Source: Glycomyces sp. L485
GTDB lineage: Bacteria > Actinomycetota > Actinomycetes > Mycobacteriales > Micromonosporaceae
Direction of reading: 5' to 3'
Length of the DNA: 64,000 nt
NCBI RefSeq assembly: GCF_022548875.1
Contig: NZ_JAKZEW010000016.1
Span: 432-64,431, forward strand
Part shown: piece after piece, positions 49,902 to 58,177 of the stretch
Numbering within the stretch: the stretch's first letter is position 1
How the letters are laid out: every line of letters begins with the position of its first letter
Notes under the pieces: model-generated
The model's database searches: none
The model's input: only the letters and a program-made list of their open reading frames with translations
What the model was told of the DNA's origin: nothing
Position numbers and translations under genes: made by a program

Positions 49902-50410
49902 CAGATCTCCTCGATCTTGGTGAGGTATTCGTCGAGCTGCCAGGGTGTCGGGCAGTCGGCGACCGGTCGGGTGAGGAACGCGTAGGTGCGTTCGCCGAGC
50001 AGCTCGCGGCACTGCTCGGGGTCGGCCTCCATGGAGAGCCCTCGGCGCAGGCGGAGACGCTCGTCGACAAGTTCGACGAGCTGGCGCTTGACGGAGCCGC
50101 TCTCGAAGCGGCCGGGTTTGGTCTCGGCGAAGATGAGCTGGTCCTCCCAGCGGTTGACCTCGACGAAGGGCCGCCAGGTGGGGGCGTTGACGGTGCGGGT
50201 GAACAGTTCGGGGGCCGGTTCGGCGTCGGTGCGGAGGGCCGAGACGATCGAGCCGGCGGCGAGCGAGGCCAACCCCAGGAGCACCAGCTGCCACAGCAGC
50301 AGGTCGACGCCGGAGAGGCGCGCGAGCCCCCAGATCGCCGCTGCCGCGGCGACGACGCCGACGGCGGGCCAGAACGGTACTCGCCCGAACGGGGCGAGGA
50401 ACTCCCTCAT
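49901..50410 (-). CDS. Hypothetical membrane protein between DUF4129 and MoxR genes
   Basis: 169 aa. Two hydrophobic helices (about 13-30 and 36-58) then a cytoplasmic domain with charged Arg/Glu-rich helices (VKRQLVELVDERLRLRRG) and a C-terminal PTPWQLDEYLTKIEEI. It resembles small accessory proteins in MoxR-DUF58-DUF4129 operons, but no domain is recognised. Overlaps both neighbours by 1-4 nt. Confidence 0.75.
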   Translation of the reverse strand: MREFLAPFGRVPFWPAVGVVAAAAAIWGLARLSGVDLLLWQLVLLGLASLAAGSIVSALRTDAEPAPELFTRTVNAPTWRPFVEVNRWEDQLIFAETKPGRFESGSVKRQLVELVDERLRLRRGLSMEADPEQCRELLGERTYAFLTRPVADCPTPWQLDEYLTKIEEI

Positions 50411-51105
50411 CGCCTCTCCCGGACGCCGAGCTGCCGCTGCAGGTCGACGAGTGCGTCCCGGGCACGGTCACGATCGGCCTCGCCGACCGCATGGGGCGAA
50501 TACCGGGCCAATAGATAGGCCTCCGACAGCCGCTTGAGCGACTCGCCGTCCAACTCATGGTGCTGCAGCAGCTTCCGCACCAGATCAGAAGGCGTGTCGG
50601 ACGGCTCCCGCGGGATCCCGACCCGCTCGCCGGCGCCTTCGAAATGCACCCAGCAGGCGATGATGGCGCTGCGCGGGTCGGCCCCGAGGTCGATCTCGGC
50701 GAGCCCGGCCGCGACGGCCCGCTCGACGAGGGCGATGTCGCGATGGAGGTGCTCGGGTTCGGGCTCTGGCCGGGCCTCGCGGACCTCGGTGTCGACGAGC
50801 CACCACATGAGGCGCCTCGCCAGGAACACCAGCAGCAGCGAGACCGGAACTCCGACGAGGATCGCCAGCGCCAGCCATGAGATCCATGAGGGCAGCGAGG
50901 CGTCATCCCGCACTTCCTCGGGCATCTCCTGGGTCGGCGGGAGTTCCTCGGGCTGCGGAGCGAGGGCCGGAGGTTCGCGGGTGCCCTCCATCTGGAACGG
51001 CAGCTCGCCCTCACGCCACTGAACTCCAGTCCCGTGGGCGGCGAGCCCGACGACGATGAGCGCGGCGACGGCCACGACGACGGGCAGCCAGCGGTGGCGC
51101 GTCAA
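50407..51105 (-). CDS. DUF4129-like membrane protein
   Basis: 232 aa. N-terminal membrane segment (about 7-24), a proline/glutamate-rich extracellular stretch, a second membrane segment (about 75-95), then a cytoplasmic helical domain with the DUF4129 pattern (ADPRSAIIACWVHFEGAGERVG ... RPSDTPSDL-type region and ARYSPHAV). DUF4129 proteins go with MoxR and DUF58 and are often membrane-assembly factors. The start is TTG 51105 behind GCGGAG, the only plausible one. First gene of the operon. Confidence 0.82.
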   Translation of the reverse strand: MTRHRWLPVVVAVAALIVVGLAAHGTGVQWREGELPFQMEGTREPPALAPQPEELPPTQEMPEEVRDDASLPSWISWLALAILVGVPVSLLLVFLARRLMWWLVDTEVREARPEPEPEHLHRDIALVERAVAAGLAEIDLGADPRSAIIACWVHFEGAGERVGIPREPSDTPSDLVRKLLQHHELDGESLKRLSEAYLLARYSPHAVGEADRDRARDALVDLQRQLGVRERR

Positions 51106-51241
51106 CCCGCGCTCCGCTTCTGGATGATGGGCCGTACCGAGACGGCGTGAGTCATGGGAAAACCTCGTGAGGGCGACTTCAACTCATGTTGCGTGACGCC
51201 CACCATAACGCCCGAACCGCACTGCCGCCCACCAGCCCTGC

Positions 51242-52243
51242 TCACCGTTGATACCGCTTGGCGAGGTACTCCTCCACTGCTGCTCGGCTGCTCAGCCACC
51301 GGCCGGCCTCGTTCTTCGCCGCGCGAAGTCGGCCGCGGATGGCGGCGGCGCGAAGCGACGGCTCATTCACCGCATCGGTTGTGAGACTCGCCAACGGCAC
51401 CAGTTGCTCTCGCGCCGCGAGCGCGGGCAGGGCGAACCGCTCAATGCTGTCCAGCACCTGTCGGACCAGCATTTCGGCAAGTCTCGAGAGGTTTCCCGCG
51501 TCGGCGGCCTGCAGACAGTCGAGGTAGCGATCGCGATGCCGTTTCTCGATGACGATCGGCGTGAACCCCCGCCGGGCCAGCAGCAGATTGAGCAGCAGAC
51601 GACCGGTGCGGCCGTTCCCGTCAATGAACGGGTGGACCTGCTCGAACCGATGGTGAAGGTAGGCGAACCGCTCCATCACATGTCCACCTGGAAGTTCGTC
51701 CATACCGCAGGCCTCGTCGACCCAGGTTCGCATCTGCGAATCGACCTCGGTCCAGGACGGCGGCTTCATGCCGCCCGGGAACCTCGCTATCTGGTGACGC
51801 CGGAAATCGCCGGGGCCTTCTTGTTCGGAGGCGTGCGGATGCGGTTCGACCTCCCAGACGAGCCGCATGGTCTGGTAGTGGACATTGCGGACCTCCTGCA
51901 ATGTCAGCAGAGGCCGGTCCGCCTGTCCGGCGCCCCCGCGCCTCGCCTGGCTATAGACCCACTTTGCGGCGTCCGCGTACCCGCGTACCTCGAGGTATTC
52001 GACCATCGGCTTCGCATGGGTGGTCCGGCCCCGTTCGAGCAGTTGCTCCACATCCTCCAAGGCGAGCGTGTTGCCCTCGATGGCCGTGCTGTGGTGAGTG
52101 TCGCGGTGCCACAGGTCCGACCAGATGTCGGCGGCCTGCTCCTCACTCGGGAGGCCGCCGTAATCCTCATTGAGCTGGGCTATCGCAGCGTCGAGACGCT
52201 CGTACAACGAGCGCCGAGAGGGCCTTCCGCGGGGAGCCATCAT
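51242..52243 (-). CDS. Fic-domain protein with N-terminal self-inhibitory motif
   Basis: About 333 aa. Fic catalytic motif HPFIDGNGRTGR begins at H204, so the active-site His and the GNGR phosphate loop are intact. STAIEGN at about S52-N58 matches the (S/T)xxxE(G/N) inhibitory helix, making it a class II (self-inhibited) Fic. Such enzymes transfer AMP or another nucleotide part to hydroxyl residues of target proteins. C-terminal part resembles a winged helix. Start ATG 52243 or the adjacent ATG; GGGAGG is unusually close. It lies 98 bp downstream of the CHAT gene on the same strand, with a TACAAT-like -10 box between. Confidence 0.86.
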   Translation of the reverse strand: MMAPRGRPSRRSLYERLDAAIAQLNEDYGGLPSEEQAADIWSDLWHRDTHHSTAIEGNTLALEDVEQLLERGRTTHAKPMVEYLEVRGYADAAKWVYSQARRGGAGQADRPLLTLQEVRNVHYQTMRLVWEVEPHPHASEQEGPGDFRRHQIARFPGGMKPPSWTEVDSQMRTWVDEACGMDELPGGHVMERFAYLHHRFEQVHPFIDGNGRTGRLLLNLLLARRGFTPIVIEKRHRDRYLDCLQAADAGNLSRLAEMLVRQVLDSIERFALPALAAREQLVPLASLTTDAVNEPSLRAAAIRGRLRAAKNEAGRWLSSRAAVEEYLAKRYQR

Positions 52244-52341
52244 CCTCCCAAAAGAGTTCGGCAATGAAAGAATTATTGTATCGAACACATTTGATGATCT
52301 GGGTGAAGCGACCTCGGCAGGAAGGGCAACAAGCACCAGGG

Positions 52342-54879
52342 TCAAGACTGGTTTGCGATCCCGGATAACGCGCCGAAGCAGACGAAGGGGTGCCATGGGC
52401 GGTTCTCCCCCACTGCGGCGAGGGCTTCGGCCGGGCTCGCTCCTGTGGCGCAGCAGCGGTGGTAGTCGACCATCATCTCGGCGGCAAGATCGTCGGGGAC
52501 GCGGCCGAGGCTGGAGACGACGGTGGGGGTGCCGGCGTGAAGGAGAGCGGCGGTGAAACCGAGCGTCTCGTGCCCCACGGCGACGGTCGAACGCCCGAGA
52601 TCGCAGGAGGACAACACGACGTGCCCGGGCGGCTGGTCGAGGCCGAGGAGCTCATAAGCGTTGAGCGGGCCCTGGCGAAAGTCGAGCCGGGAGAACAGGA
52701 CGTTGTCGGGCTCATGGTGCCCGTGGGCGGCGAGGTGTGCCACCGAGGCGCCGTCGAGGGCTTTGAGGATCAGTTCGGGATCGGACTCGTCGGCGCGCAT
52801 GAGGTGCGCACCGGGGTATAGGTCCGCGATCGAATCGATCTCGGTTCCAGCGGTGTTCAGCGCGGGACCCGCGGCGACGAGCGCGGGTCCGTGGACCGCA
52901 GGGCGACTGACGGCGCGCATCCAAGCTTCGGAGGACGGAGCGACGGTCATTGGGCGCCCACGGAGCGGAGGCAGCAAAGGCCAAGGTACCCAGGCGATCT
53001 GGCTATGCGGCACGATGACGACCTGCCGGTCGCCGACGAACTCGCTGATCGGATACCAAATGCCGTCAGCAAGTGCCTCGGCATTGCGGCGCAGCGAACC
53101 TTCGACGCTGAGTCGCAGGCGATCAGGAAGCTTGAACGGCGCGCCCAGCGCATCGAGGTCCGCTCCGAGGCGACGGCCGGTCTCGGCGGCGGCATCGAGT
53201 TTCATCAGCTGAACATGCCGAATCGATCCCGCCCCGGCGAGCACCGCGCGCAGATAGCCGCCGACCTCGAAGAGGTTGACGATGACCGTGCCGCGTTCTC
53301 GCGCGCGCTCGTGAATTCGCTCGGCCGGGATTCGCTCGGACTGCTGACGCGGCCCCGGCTTCGTCCTGTCGTAAGCGCGGATCTCCTCTTCGAGTTCATG
53401 AACGCGCTTCAGCGCCTCATCCGCCTCCTTGCCCTCGACTTGCAAGTCCCACAGGCGCTGCCGCGCCTGGCGCAGACGCGCCAGAGCCTCGCGCGCCTCG
53501 GGGTCCGCACTCGGCTTCACAGGAGGAATGCGCAGGGCCTGTCCGCGACAACGCTCGGCCCATTCCAGCATCATCACGGGACTTCCACTCGTGGTGGCTC
53601 CAGTCAGTCCCATGCTCGCGAGCTGAATGCCGAGTGCCGACACGCCCGCCTGAAACTCCATGGAGCCGAACTGGGTCCGATACTCGTCGAGTAGGTTCAA
53701 GCCGGCCTGAAGCGCCGGGAACGGGTCCCGGTTCCGTGCCCGAGCCAGTTCGGCCAGCGCCAGATGCCGCGCCAAGTTCGCAGGAAGCTGCTCGTATCCC
53801 TGCGCCTCCAGCGGCCGAGAAAGCCGTTCCTGAGCGGTCTCCAGATCGCCTGCACGGATGTACGAGCGAGCCGCCAGAATCCTGGCCTGGTCTAGGCGCA
53901 GGGTCAGACCGCGGCTTTCAAGCGCGTCGCAGAGCCTGTCCACCTTGCTGGAAAAACCGGAGTCGTCACGTTCGGCGTCGAACCTTGCCTGGAGTACCAA
54001 TAGCTGCGCGAGAAAGGACCACGTCTCGATGCCTTGCGAGTACAGCGAATCCAGAGCCTGCCGCGCCCAGGTCTCCGCCATTTCGTAGTCGCCCGATTCA
54101 TGGGCGATCACGGCTCGGCGGTATTCGGTGAAGGCGGAGTTGCGAACATCGCCGTGCAGCCGCCAACTGGCGATGGCCTCATCGCAGTGCTCTCCGGCCT
54201 GTCGATTCATGCCGACTCGCATGAGCGCCTCCGCGTAGGAGCCATTGACAAATGCTTCCAGCTCGGGAGCATGCTCACGGTACAGAAGTCGCACTTGCTC
54301 GAATCCGGAGATCGCCCGAGTGATCTCCCCGAGATCCAGCCAGAACAGCGCCTCAGCATGTTGAGCCTTGGTTGAATGCACATGATGGCCCGCAACTGCG
54401 AACAGCTCACGGGCACGCTGTTCGCTCTTGAGCCCTTTCTGGAGCTCTCCAAGCTCTCGCCAGACCGCTGCCCGGTTGTGGAACAAAGCCCCGTAGAGCC
54501 AATCGGGCCCATGCTCCTCTAGCATGGGCTCTGCTTTTTCGAACCACTTCAGCGCCTCGGGTAGTCGGCCGTTCTGCCATAGGATGAAGGCTCTTTGATG
54601 GAGCAACATCCCGCGGTCTGCCGGTGTTGCACAAGAGTCAGCATGATCCAGCATCGCCAGCCCCGAAGGAGCGTCCCCGGAGAAAGCCAACCCGGGTGCG
54701 CGGATCGCCAGAATCATTACAGCCAGGCGAGCTGTGGCTGTGCCAGAAACTGGGGGATTCTCGGGATCCCATCCCAACAGCCCCAGCGCATGTTCAAGCA
54801 CTTCGGTCGCTTCAACGATTCGACCGCGTCGTTGCAGACGCTGACCACGTGAGAACAGTCGCCAGGCGCGGGGAAGCAT
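52342..54879 (-). CDS. TPR-CHAT caspase-like protease
   Basis: 845 aa. Residues about 1-450 are helical repeats of TPR type (for example RLPEALKWFEKAEPML, DYEMAETWARQAL), about 465-510 a coiled coil, and about 560-845 a CHAT peptidase domain. The Cys-His dyad is present: H719 in HLAAHGHHEPDN and C759 in LSSCDLGRS. CHAT proteases cut specific proteins, often under control of their TPR part, as in the separase clan and craspase (TPR-CHAT). No signal peptide: intracellular. ATG 54879 is 10 nt after the stop of the small upstream gene. Last of the four-gene S8-ECF operon. Confidence 0.9.
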   Translation of the reverse strand: MLPRAWRLFSRGQRLQRRGRIVEATEVLEHALGLLGWDPENPPVSGTATARLAVMILAIRAPGLAFSGDAPSGLAMLDHADSCATPADRGMLLHQRAFILWQNGRLPEALKWFEKAEPMLEEHGPDWLYGALFHNRAAVWRELGELQKGLKSEQRARELFAVAGHHVHSTKAQHAEALFWLDLGEITRAISGFEQVRLLYREHAPELEAFVNGSYAEALMRVGMNRQAGEHCDEAIASWRLHGDVRNSAFTEYRRAVIAHESGDYEMAETWARQALDSLYSQGIETWSFLAQLLVLQARFDAERDDSGFSSKVDRLCDALESRGLTLRLDQARILAARSYIRAGDLETAQERLSRPLEAQGYEQLPANLARHLALAELARARNRDPFPALQAGLNLLDEYRTQFGSMEFQAGVSALGIQLASMGLTGATTSGSPVMMLEWAERCRGQALRIPPVKPSADPEAREALARLRQARQRLWDLQVEGKEADEALKRVHELEEEIRAYDRTKPGPRQQSERIPAERIHERARERGTVIVNLFEVGGYLRAVLAGAGSIRHVQLMKLDAAAETGRRLGADLDALGAPFKLPDRLRLSVEGSLRRNAEALADGIWYPISEFVGDRQVVIVPHSQIAWVPWPLLPPLRGRPMTVAPSSEAWMRAVSRPAVHGPALVAAGPALNTAGTEIDSIADLYPGAHLMRADESDPELILKALDGASVAHLAAHGHHEPDNVLFSRLDFRQGPLNAYELLGLDQPPGHVVLSSCDLGRSTVAVGHETLGFTAALLHAGTPTVVSSLGRVPDDLAAEMMVDYHRCCATGASPAEALAAVGENRPWHPFVCFGALSGIANQS

Positions 54880-54889
54880 TCTTCACATG

Positions 54890-55423
54890 CTACAGCCGTA
54901 CTGCTGGCGTTACTACCACCGCCGGGAGCCCATCCCTCTGCAATTCCTCGCTCGGGCGGATGACCATCTGGAACATATCCCCATGAGGTAGGCCCTCGAG
55001 CACGAAACGGCCGCTCTCTTCAGTCGATGCCCTCCGAGTCCCTTCGGGACTTCGCAGCTCGACCTCATAAGTCCCCTCTGGACCGATCCACCCGTCGAGC
55101 CGCACTTCGCCTGCTGCGGAAGGTCGCGGCGTGACCATAACCGTCACAGTCTCACAGTCGAAGGTGATCGAAGCTGGATCACCTTGGCCGACAGCGAGTT
55201 CGGTTTCACCTCTTACGAGAGTGAACTCGGTCGGCCTTGAGATTCCGGCAACTCGCGCGTCGAGTTCGGCTTCTAGTTCCAGGGCGAACAGCACTCGTTC
55301 ATTGAGGTCGTCCGGGATCGGATCGTCCCTGCCGTGAAGCTCGTTGATCACCGTCATGATGCGCTGATCGCAGGAGTCCAACGGCTCGTTCTCACCCTGC
55401 CCGTCGTGTTCAGGCCGCGTCAT
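54890..55423 (-). CDS. Small acidic protein with beta-rich C-terminal domain, possible sigma partner
   Basis: 177 aa. Residues 1-60 are acidic and helical (DQRIMTVINELHGRDDPIPDDLNERVL); residues about 80-177 look like an Ig/carboxypeptidase-regulatory-like beta-sandwich (GPEGTYEVELRSPEGTRR, FVLEGLPHGDMFQMVIRP). No membrane segment and no zinc anti-sigma motif. ATG 55423 sits behind AGGAG inside the end of the sigma gene, a 14-nt overlap. That is the usual place of an anti-sigma gene, so it may bind or restrain the sigma factor, or be a protease substrate. Unrecognised family. Confidence 0.7.
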   Translation of the reverse strand: MTRPEHDGQGENEPLDSCDQRIMTVINELHGRDDPIPDDLNERVLFALELEAELDARVAGISRPTEFTLVRGETELAVGQGDPASITFDCETVTVMVTPRPSAAGEVRLDGWIGPEGTYEVELRSPEGTRRASTEESGRFVLEGLPHGDMFQMVIRPSEELQRDGLPAVVVTPAVRL

Positions 55424-56024
55424 CGTCCCGCTCCTCACCTCTGCCCCAGGCCGGATCGGCCAGCAGCGTCTTCCTCAACTTGTTCAGGCATCGGCCCCTG
55501 GTGGGGCCGATGCTTCCCCTCTTCATCCCCAGTGTTGCGGCGATGTCGTCATAGTCGGGCCGATCGGCAGCCGCCACATAGGCGAGCAGCCGTCGGCACC
55601 TCTCTGGCTGTGCAAGGAATGCGCGTCGGACGGCCTCGTGCTCGGTATCGCGGACCAGGCCGTCCTCAATACCCTCGATGGTCGGCTCCTGAATGTCGAT
55701 GGGATCGGCGACGATCTCGCGGCGGGAGCCGCCGATCAACCTCCAGGCTTCGCGTCTGACCGTAGTGAGCAGCCACTTCGTCAATGCTCGCGGTTGTTCC
55801 AACTCATTTCCCGGGCGCCACAGGCGAAGCCACGCCGTCTGCACGGCATCGGCGGCGCTCTCCCGATCGAGTCCGGCTCGACGCGCCGCTCTCCAGAGCA
55901 GCTCGTTGAGTTCCTCGACCAATGTCCGCTGGGCCTTCTTGTCACCAGCACGCGCAGCGAGATACAACTGTGCCCGTCTGTCATAGTCCACAGCAGCCAC
56001 CGAATGAGCCGGAATCGCGTTCAT
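55410..56024 (-). CDS. ECF RNA polymerase sigma factor
   Basis: 204 aa with both ECF regions: sigma-2 (about 25-95; AADAVQTAWLRLWRPG, LTKWLLTTVRREAWRLIG) and sigma-4 (about 140-190; RPDYDDIAATLGMKRGSIGPTRGRCLNKLRK). No fused C-terminal extension. The stop overlaps the next gene and the start is 9 nt after the S8 peptidase stop. It probably transcribes its own operon and a small regulon. The presence of two flanking protease genes is unusual. Confidence 0.92.
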   Translation of the reverse strand: MNAIPAHSVAAVDYDRRAQLYLAARAGDKKAQRTLVEELNELLWRAARRAGLDRESAADAVQTAWLRLWRPGNELEQPRALTKWLLTTVRREAWRLIGGSRREIVADPIDIQEPTIEGIEDGLVRDTEHEAVRRAFLAQPERCRRLLAYVAAADRPDYDDIAATLGMKRGSIGPTRGRCLNKLRKTLLADPAWGRGEERDDDAA

Positions 56025-56033
56025 TTCTTCAGG

Positions 56034-57572
56034 CTAACGGTTTTTCAACCGCTCCAGGGCCCCGAGTGCTCTTGCCGCGGCTTGAACGGAGTCCTCTGCC
56101 TCCGACGACCCGACCTCCGCCATCGCGTTCACCCAGAATGCCGCCGCGAGCGGCGCCGCGAACGATGTTCCACCCCATACCGCATAGCCCGACGAGAAGT
56201 CGTCGGGATCGTGGCTTTCGCGGTAGCGATCGGCGAAAGAAGCGCGAGATCGGCGGTCAGGCATCAGCGAGCCTTTTGCTTCGCACGGAAAAGTACTGAC
56301 GAGCCCAGCACCAGTCGCGAAGCAGGCGACCCACGGGCCGTCATTCGAGAACATCGCTACGTTCCGATTCGGATTGAGCGCGCCAACACTCAGCACCGGA
56401 GCCGTCCCTTCCGGGCGGGGATGTGCGGCGTACGCGGCCGGGTAGAACGGCCGATCCGAGGACTGGTTCCCGGCTGCCGCGACGACCGCGACTCCGAGAG
56501 AGGTGAGCCGTTCAATGGCCTGCCCCATCCAGCCTCCAGGCTGGTCTTCGGGATTCTCGTCGACGTAGCCGAACGCGAGCACTACGATATCGACGCTGAT
56601 CGCATCATCGTCACCGTCGCGGGCAGCTTCGACCTGATCGGCAACATGATGAAGTGCTCCGACCACCTCGTGCTCGTACGCCAGACCATCATTGTGGACG
56701 ACTCTCAGCGAATAGACCTGGGAATCAGGAGCGACCTGGCGGATCAGGCCGGTCATGAACGTGCCGTGACCGAAGTGCGTAGCGACCTCGCCAAGCAGCG
56801 TGTTCTCATGCACCGGGCCTTCCCACGGCTCGTTCAGCGGCAGTGCGGGACTGTCAGAATCCTTGCCGAACGTCTCTTGGAATGCTCGATCGACGAGGAC
56901 GAATGCATCCTCACCGGAGGTGAGGTCAGCGACATCGAATCCTGGATGCTCCTGGGGCACACCAGTGTCGAGAATAGCTACTCGGATGCGGCGGTCCATG
57001 GGCTTACGCGGTGGCATTGGATTCACCATGTCCACTGGGATCCGGCCGAGAGGCTTGAGTTTTCCTGAACCGGGTGGCTCGGCTTCGCTGATACCGGGTG
57101 TAGCACACGAAACGAGGAGATGCTCCAAATGAACCTTCTCGGTCAGTTCCGTGGACAGCTGCCCCTCGTCTGCGGCCGTATACAGCGACTGGAGCAGGCC
57201 CCAGGCGTCCACAGCTGCCGGGTCTCCGTGTCCGGTGAGGGAAACCGGCACGCGCTTCGCGCCGTGCCGCGAGCCCGCGTTACTCGCCGCTTGGCATTCG
57301 AGCCGCAGGCCGATGGGGCGCACCGCGCTTTCCAGTCTCCGCCGGGCTCCATCGTCGTCGAGGATTGATTCGTCGATGAGCAGTCGGTCATAGCGGTAGA
57401 TCGTGCCGACCGGCATCGAGGTGCCTGGCGCGCGAACGACCTGACCGGGGCGCAGCACGCGGCCGTGGTGGCGGTCGAGACTCATCGCGGGCAGGTTGGG
57501 CACACCGCTCATGCGGTCGCGCCCCGGGTTCGGCTCCAAGTGAGGTTCTTCGTTGGCGAAGACCAAACGCAT
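56034..57572 (-). CDS. Cytoplasmic subtilisin-like serine peptidase (S8)
   Basis: 512 aa. Catalytic triad D202 (VAILDTGVP), H269 (HFGHGTFMTG) and S470 (WGGTSFAAPLAAAF), plus the oxyanion Asn in AAAGNQSSD. There is no signal peptide or membrane segment, so it should be intracellular. About 190 N-terminal residues precede the catalytic domain and may be a prodomain or a partner-binding part. ATG 57572 follows AGGAG. First gene of the S8-ECF-small protein-CHAT operon, behind a perfect inverted repeat. Confidence 0.9.
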   Translation of the reverse strand: MRLVFANEEPHLEPNPGRDRMSGVPNLPAMSLDRHHGRVLRPGQVVRAPGTSMPVGTIYRYDRLLIDESILDDDGARRRLESAVRPIGLRLECQAASNAGSRHGAKRVPVSLTGHGDPAAVDAWGLLQSLYTAADEGQLSTELTEKVHLEHLLVSCATPGISEAEPPGSGKLKPLGRIPVDMVNPMPPRKPMDRRIRVAILDTGVPQEHPGFDVADLTSGEDAFVLVDRAFQETFGKDSDSPALPLNEPWEGPVHENTLLGEVATHFGHGTFMTGLIRQVAPDSQVYSLRVVHNDGLAYEHEVVGALHHVADQVEAARDGDDDAISVDIVVLAFGYVDENPEDQPGGWMGQAIERLTSLGVAVVAAAGNQSSDRPFYPAAYAAHPRPEGTAPVLSVGALNPNRNVAMFSNDGPWVACFATGAGLVSTFPCEAKGSLMPDRRSRASFADRYRESHDPDDFSSGYAVWGGTSFAAPLAAAFWVNAMAEVGSSEAEDSVQAAARALGALERLKNR

Positions 57573-57611
57573 GGGAGCTCCTCTCGTCTCGGGGTGTTAT
57601 GCGGTTGTTCG

Positions 57612-57648
57612 GTTGAGGAGAATGTTCCTCGGAGTCATTCTCCTCAAC
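57612..57648. promoter_or_regulatory. Perfect 13-bp inverted repeat upstream of the S8 gene
   Basis: GTTGAGGAGAATG (57612-57624) and CATTCTCCTCAAC (57636-57648), 11-bp spacer. It lies 40-76 bp before the ATG. There is no T-run, so a protein-binding site or leader hairpin is more likely than a terminator. Confidence 0.6.
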
Positions 57649-57851
57649 TTTCGCCGGGTTGTGGGTCCCGGCGGTATTCGATTTGTCGGGGGGCACTCAA
57701 GCCCAGAATGCGGCTGTCGTCACAGGCTGGACTGTTTCAACCGCGTTCTTTACGGTAAGAGACGGTCGATCGCCCGGAGATACACGCGGCTGCTGATTTT
57801 CTGCGATCGGCAGGCACGTGGAATCAGCTCCCGCTCCTGCGGACACGAAGA

Positions 57852-57882
57852 ACGGCCCCACTCGGTGTTCGGGTGGAGCCGT
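57852..57882 (-). terminator. Terminator of the DUF397 gene
   Basis: ACGGCCCCAC (57852-57861) pairs with GTGGAGCCGT (57873-57882), one wobble, followed leftward by TTCTT. It lies 20 nt past the DUF397 stop and insulates the S8 operon. Confidence 0.65.
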
Positions 57883-57902
57883 GTTCGGTTTGCGACTCGG
57901 AG

Positions 57903-58163
57903 CTAGTCCCTGCTCGGCTCGTCTTCCCAGGTCTCGACGTCGAACTCGCCGTCCCTGACGCCTTCGACGAACGCCTCCCACTCCGAGGGCGTGTAGATCA
58001 GGATCTCGCCCTCGGGCTGTTCGGCCATGCGCAGTGCCACGAGGCCGTTGTCCGCGTAGCCGATCTCCAGCGCCGCCGGGGTCCCGTCCTCGTGCGTCGT
58101 GCGTTCCCAGCGGGCATTCGCCGTGTCGAACTCGCCCTTCAGGGGGTGGTCACGCTTTGTCAT
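57903..58163 (-). CDS. DUF397-domain protein
   Basis: About 86 aa. The pattern LVALRMAEQPEGEILIYTPSEWEAFVEGVRDGEFD is the DUF397 core. In actinomycetes DUF397 genes usually come with an adjacent XRE helix-turn-helix gene (BldB/WhiJ-type sets); no such partner is seen here within the window. Start ATG 58163 or GTG 58166. Confidence 0.82.
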   Translation of the reverse strand: MTKRDHPLKGEFDTANARWERTTHEDGTPAALEIGYADNGLVALRMAEQPEGEILIYTPSEWEAFVEGVRDGEFDVETWEDEPSRD

Positions 58164-58177
58164 CACCCAAGCATAAA

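Larger units (their letters stand above)
57573..57902. promoter_or_regulatory. Upstream region of the S8-ECF-CHAT operon
   Basis: 330 bp without a gene. It contains the 13-bp inverted repeat at 57612-57648, the DUF397 terminator at 57852-57882, and presumably the operon promoter, which I cannot place by consensus boxes. A sigma-specific promoter (not sigma-70-like) would be expected if the ECF factor is autoregulatory. Confidence 0.5.

Noticed and set aside
51106-51241. Antitoxin gene next to Fic
   Set aside because: No frame of credible length or motif; the Fic protein carries its own inhibitory helix.
52342-57572. Type III-E craspase system
   Set aside because: The TPR-CHAT plus ECF pairing is reminiscent, but no Cas7-11, CRISPR repeats or Csx30/31 genes are present. 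Only the logic may be similar.
57612-57648. Inverted repeat as an intrinsic terminator
   Set aside because: There is no T-run on either strand, and the GC content of the stem is modest.
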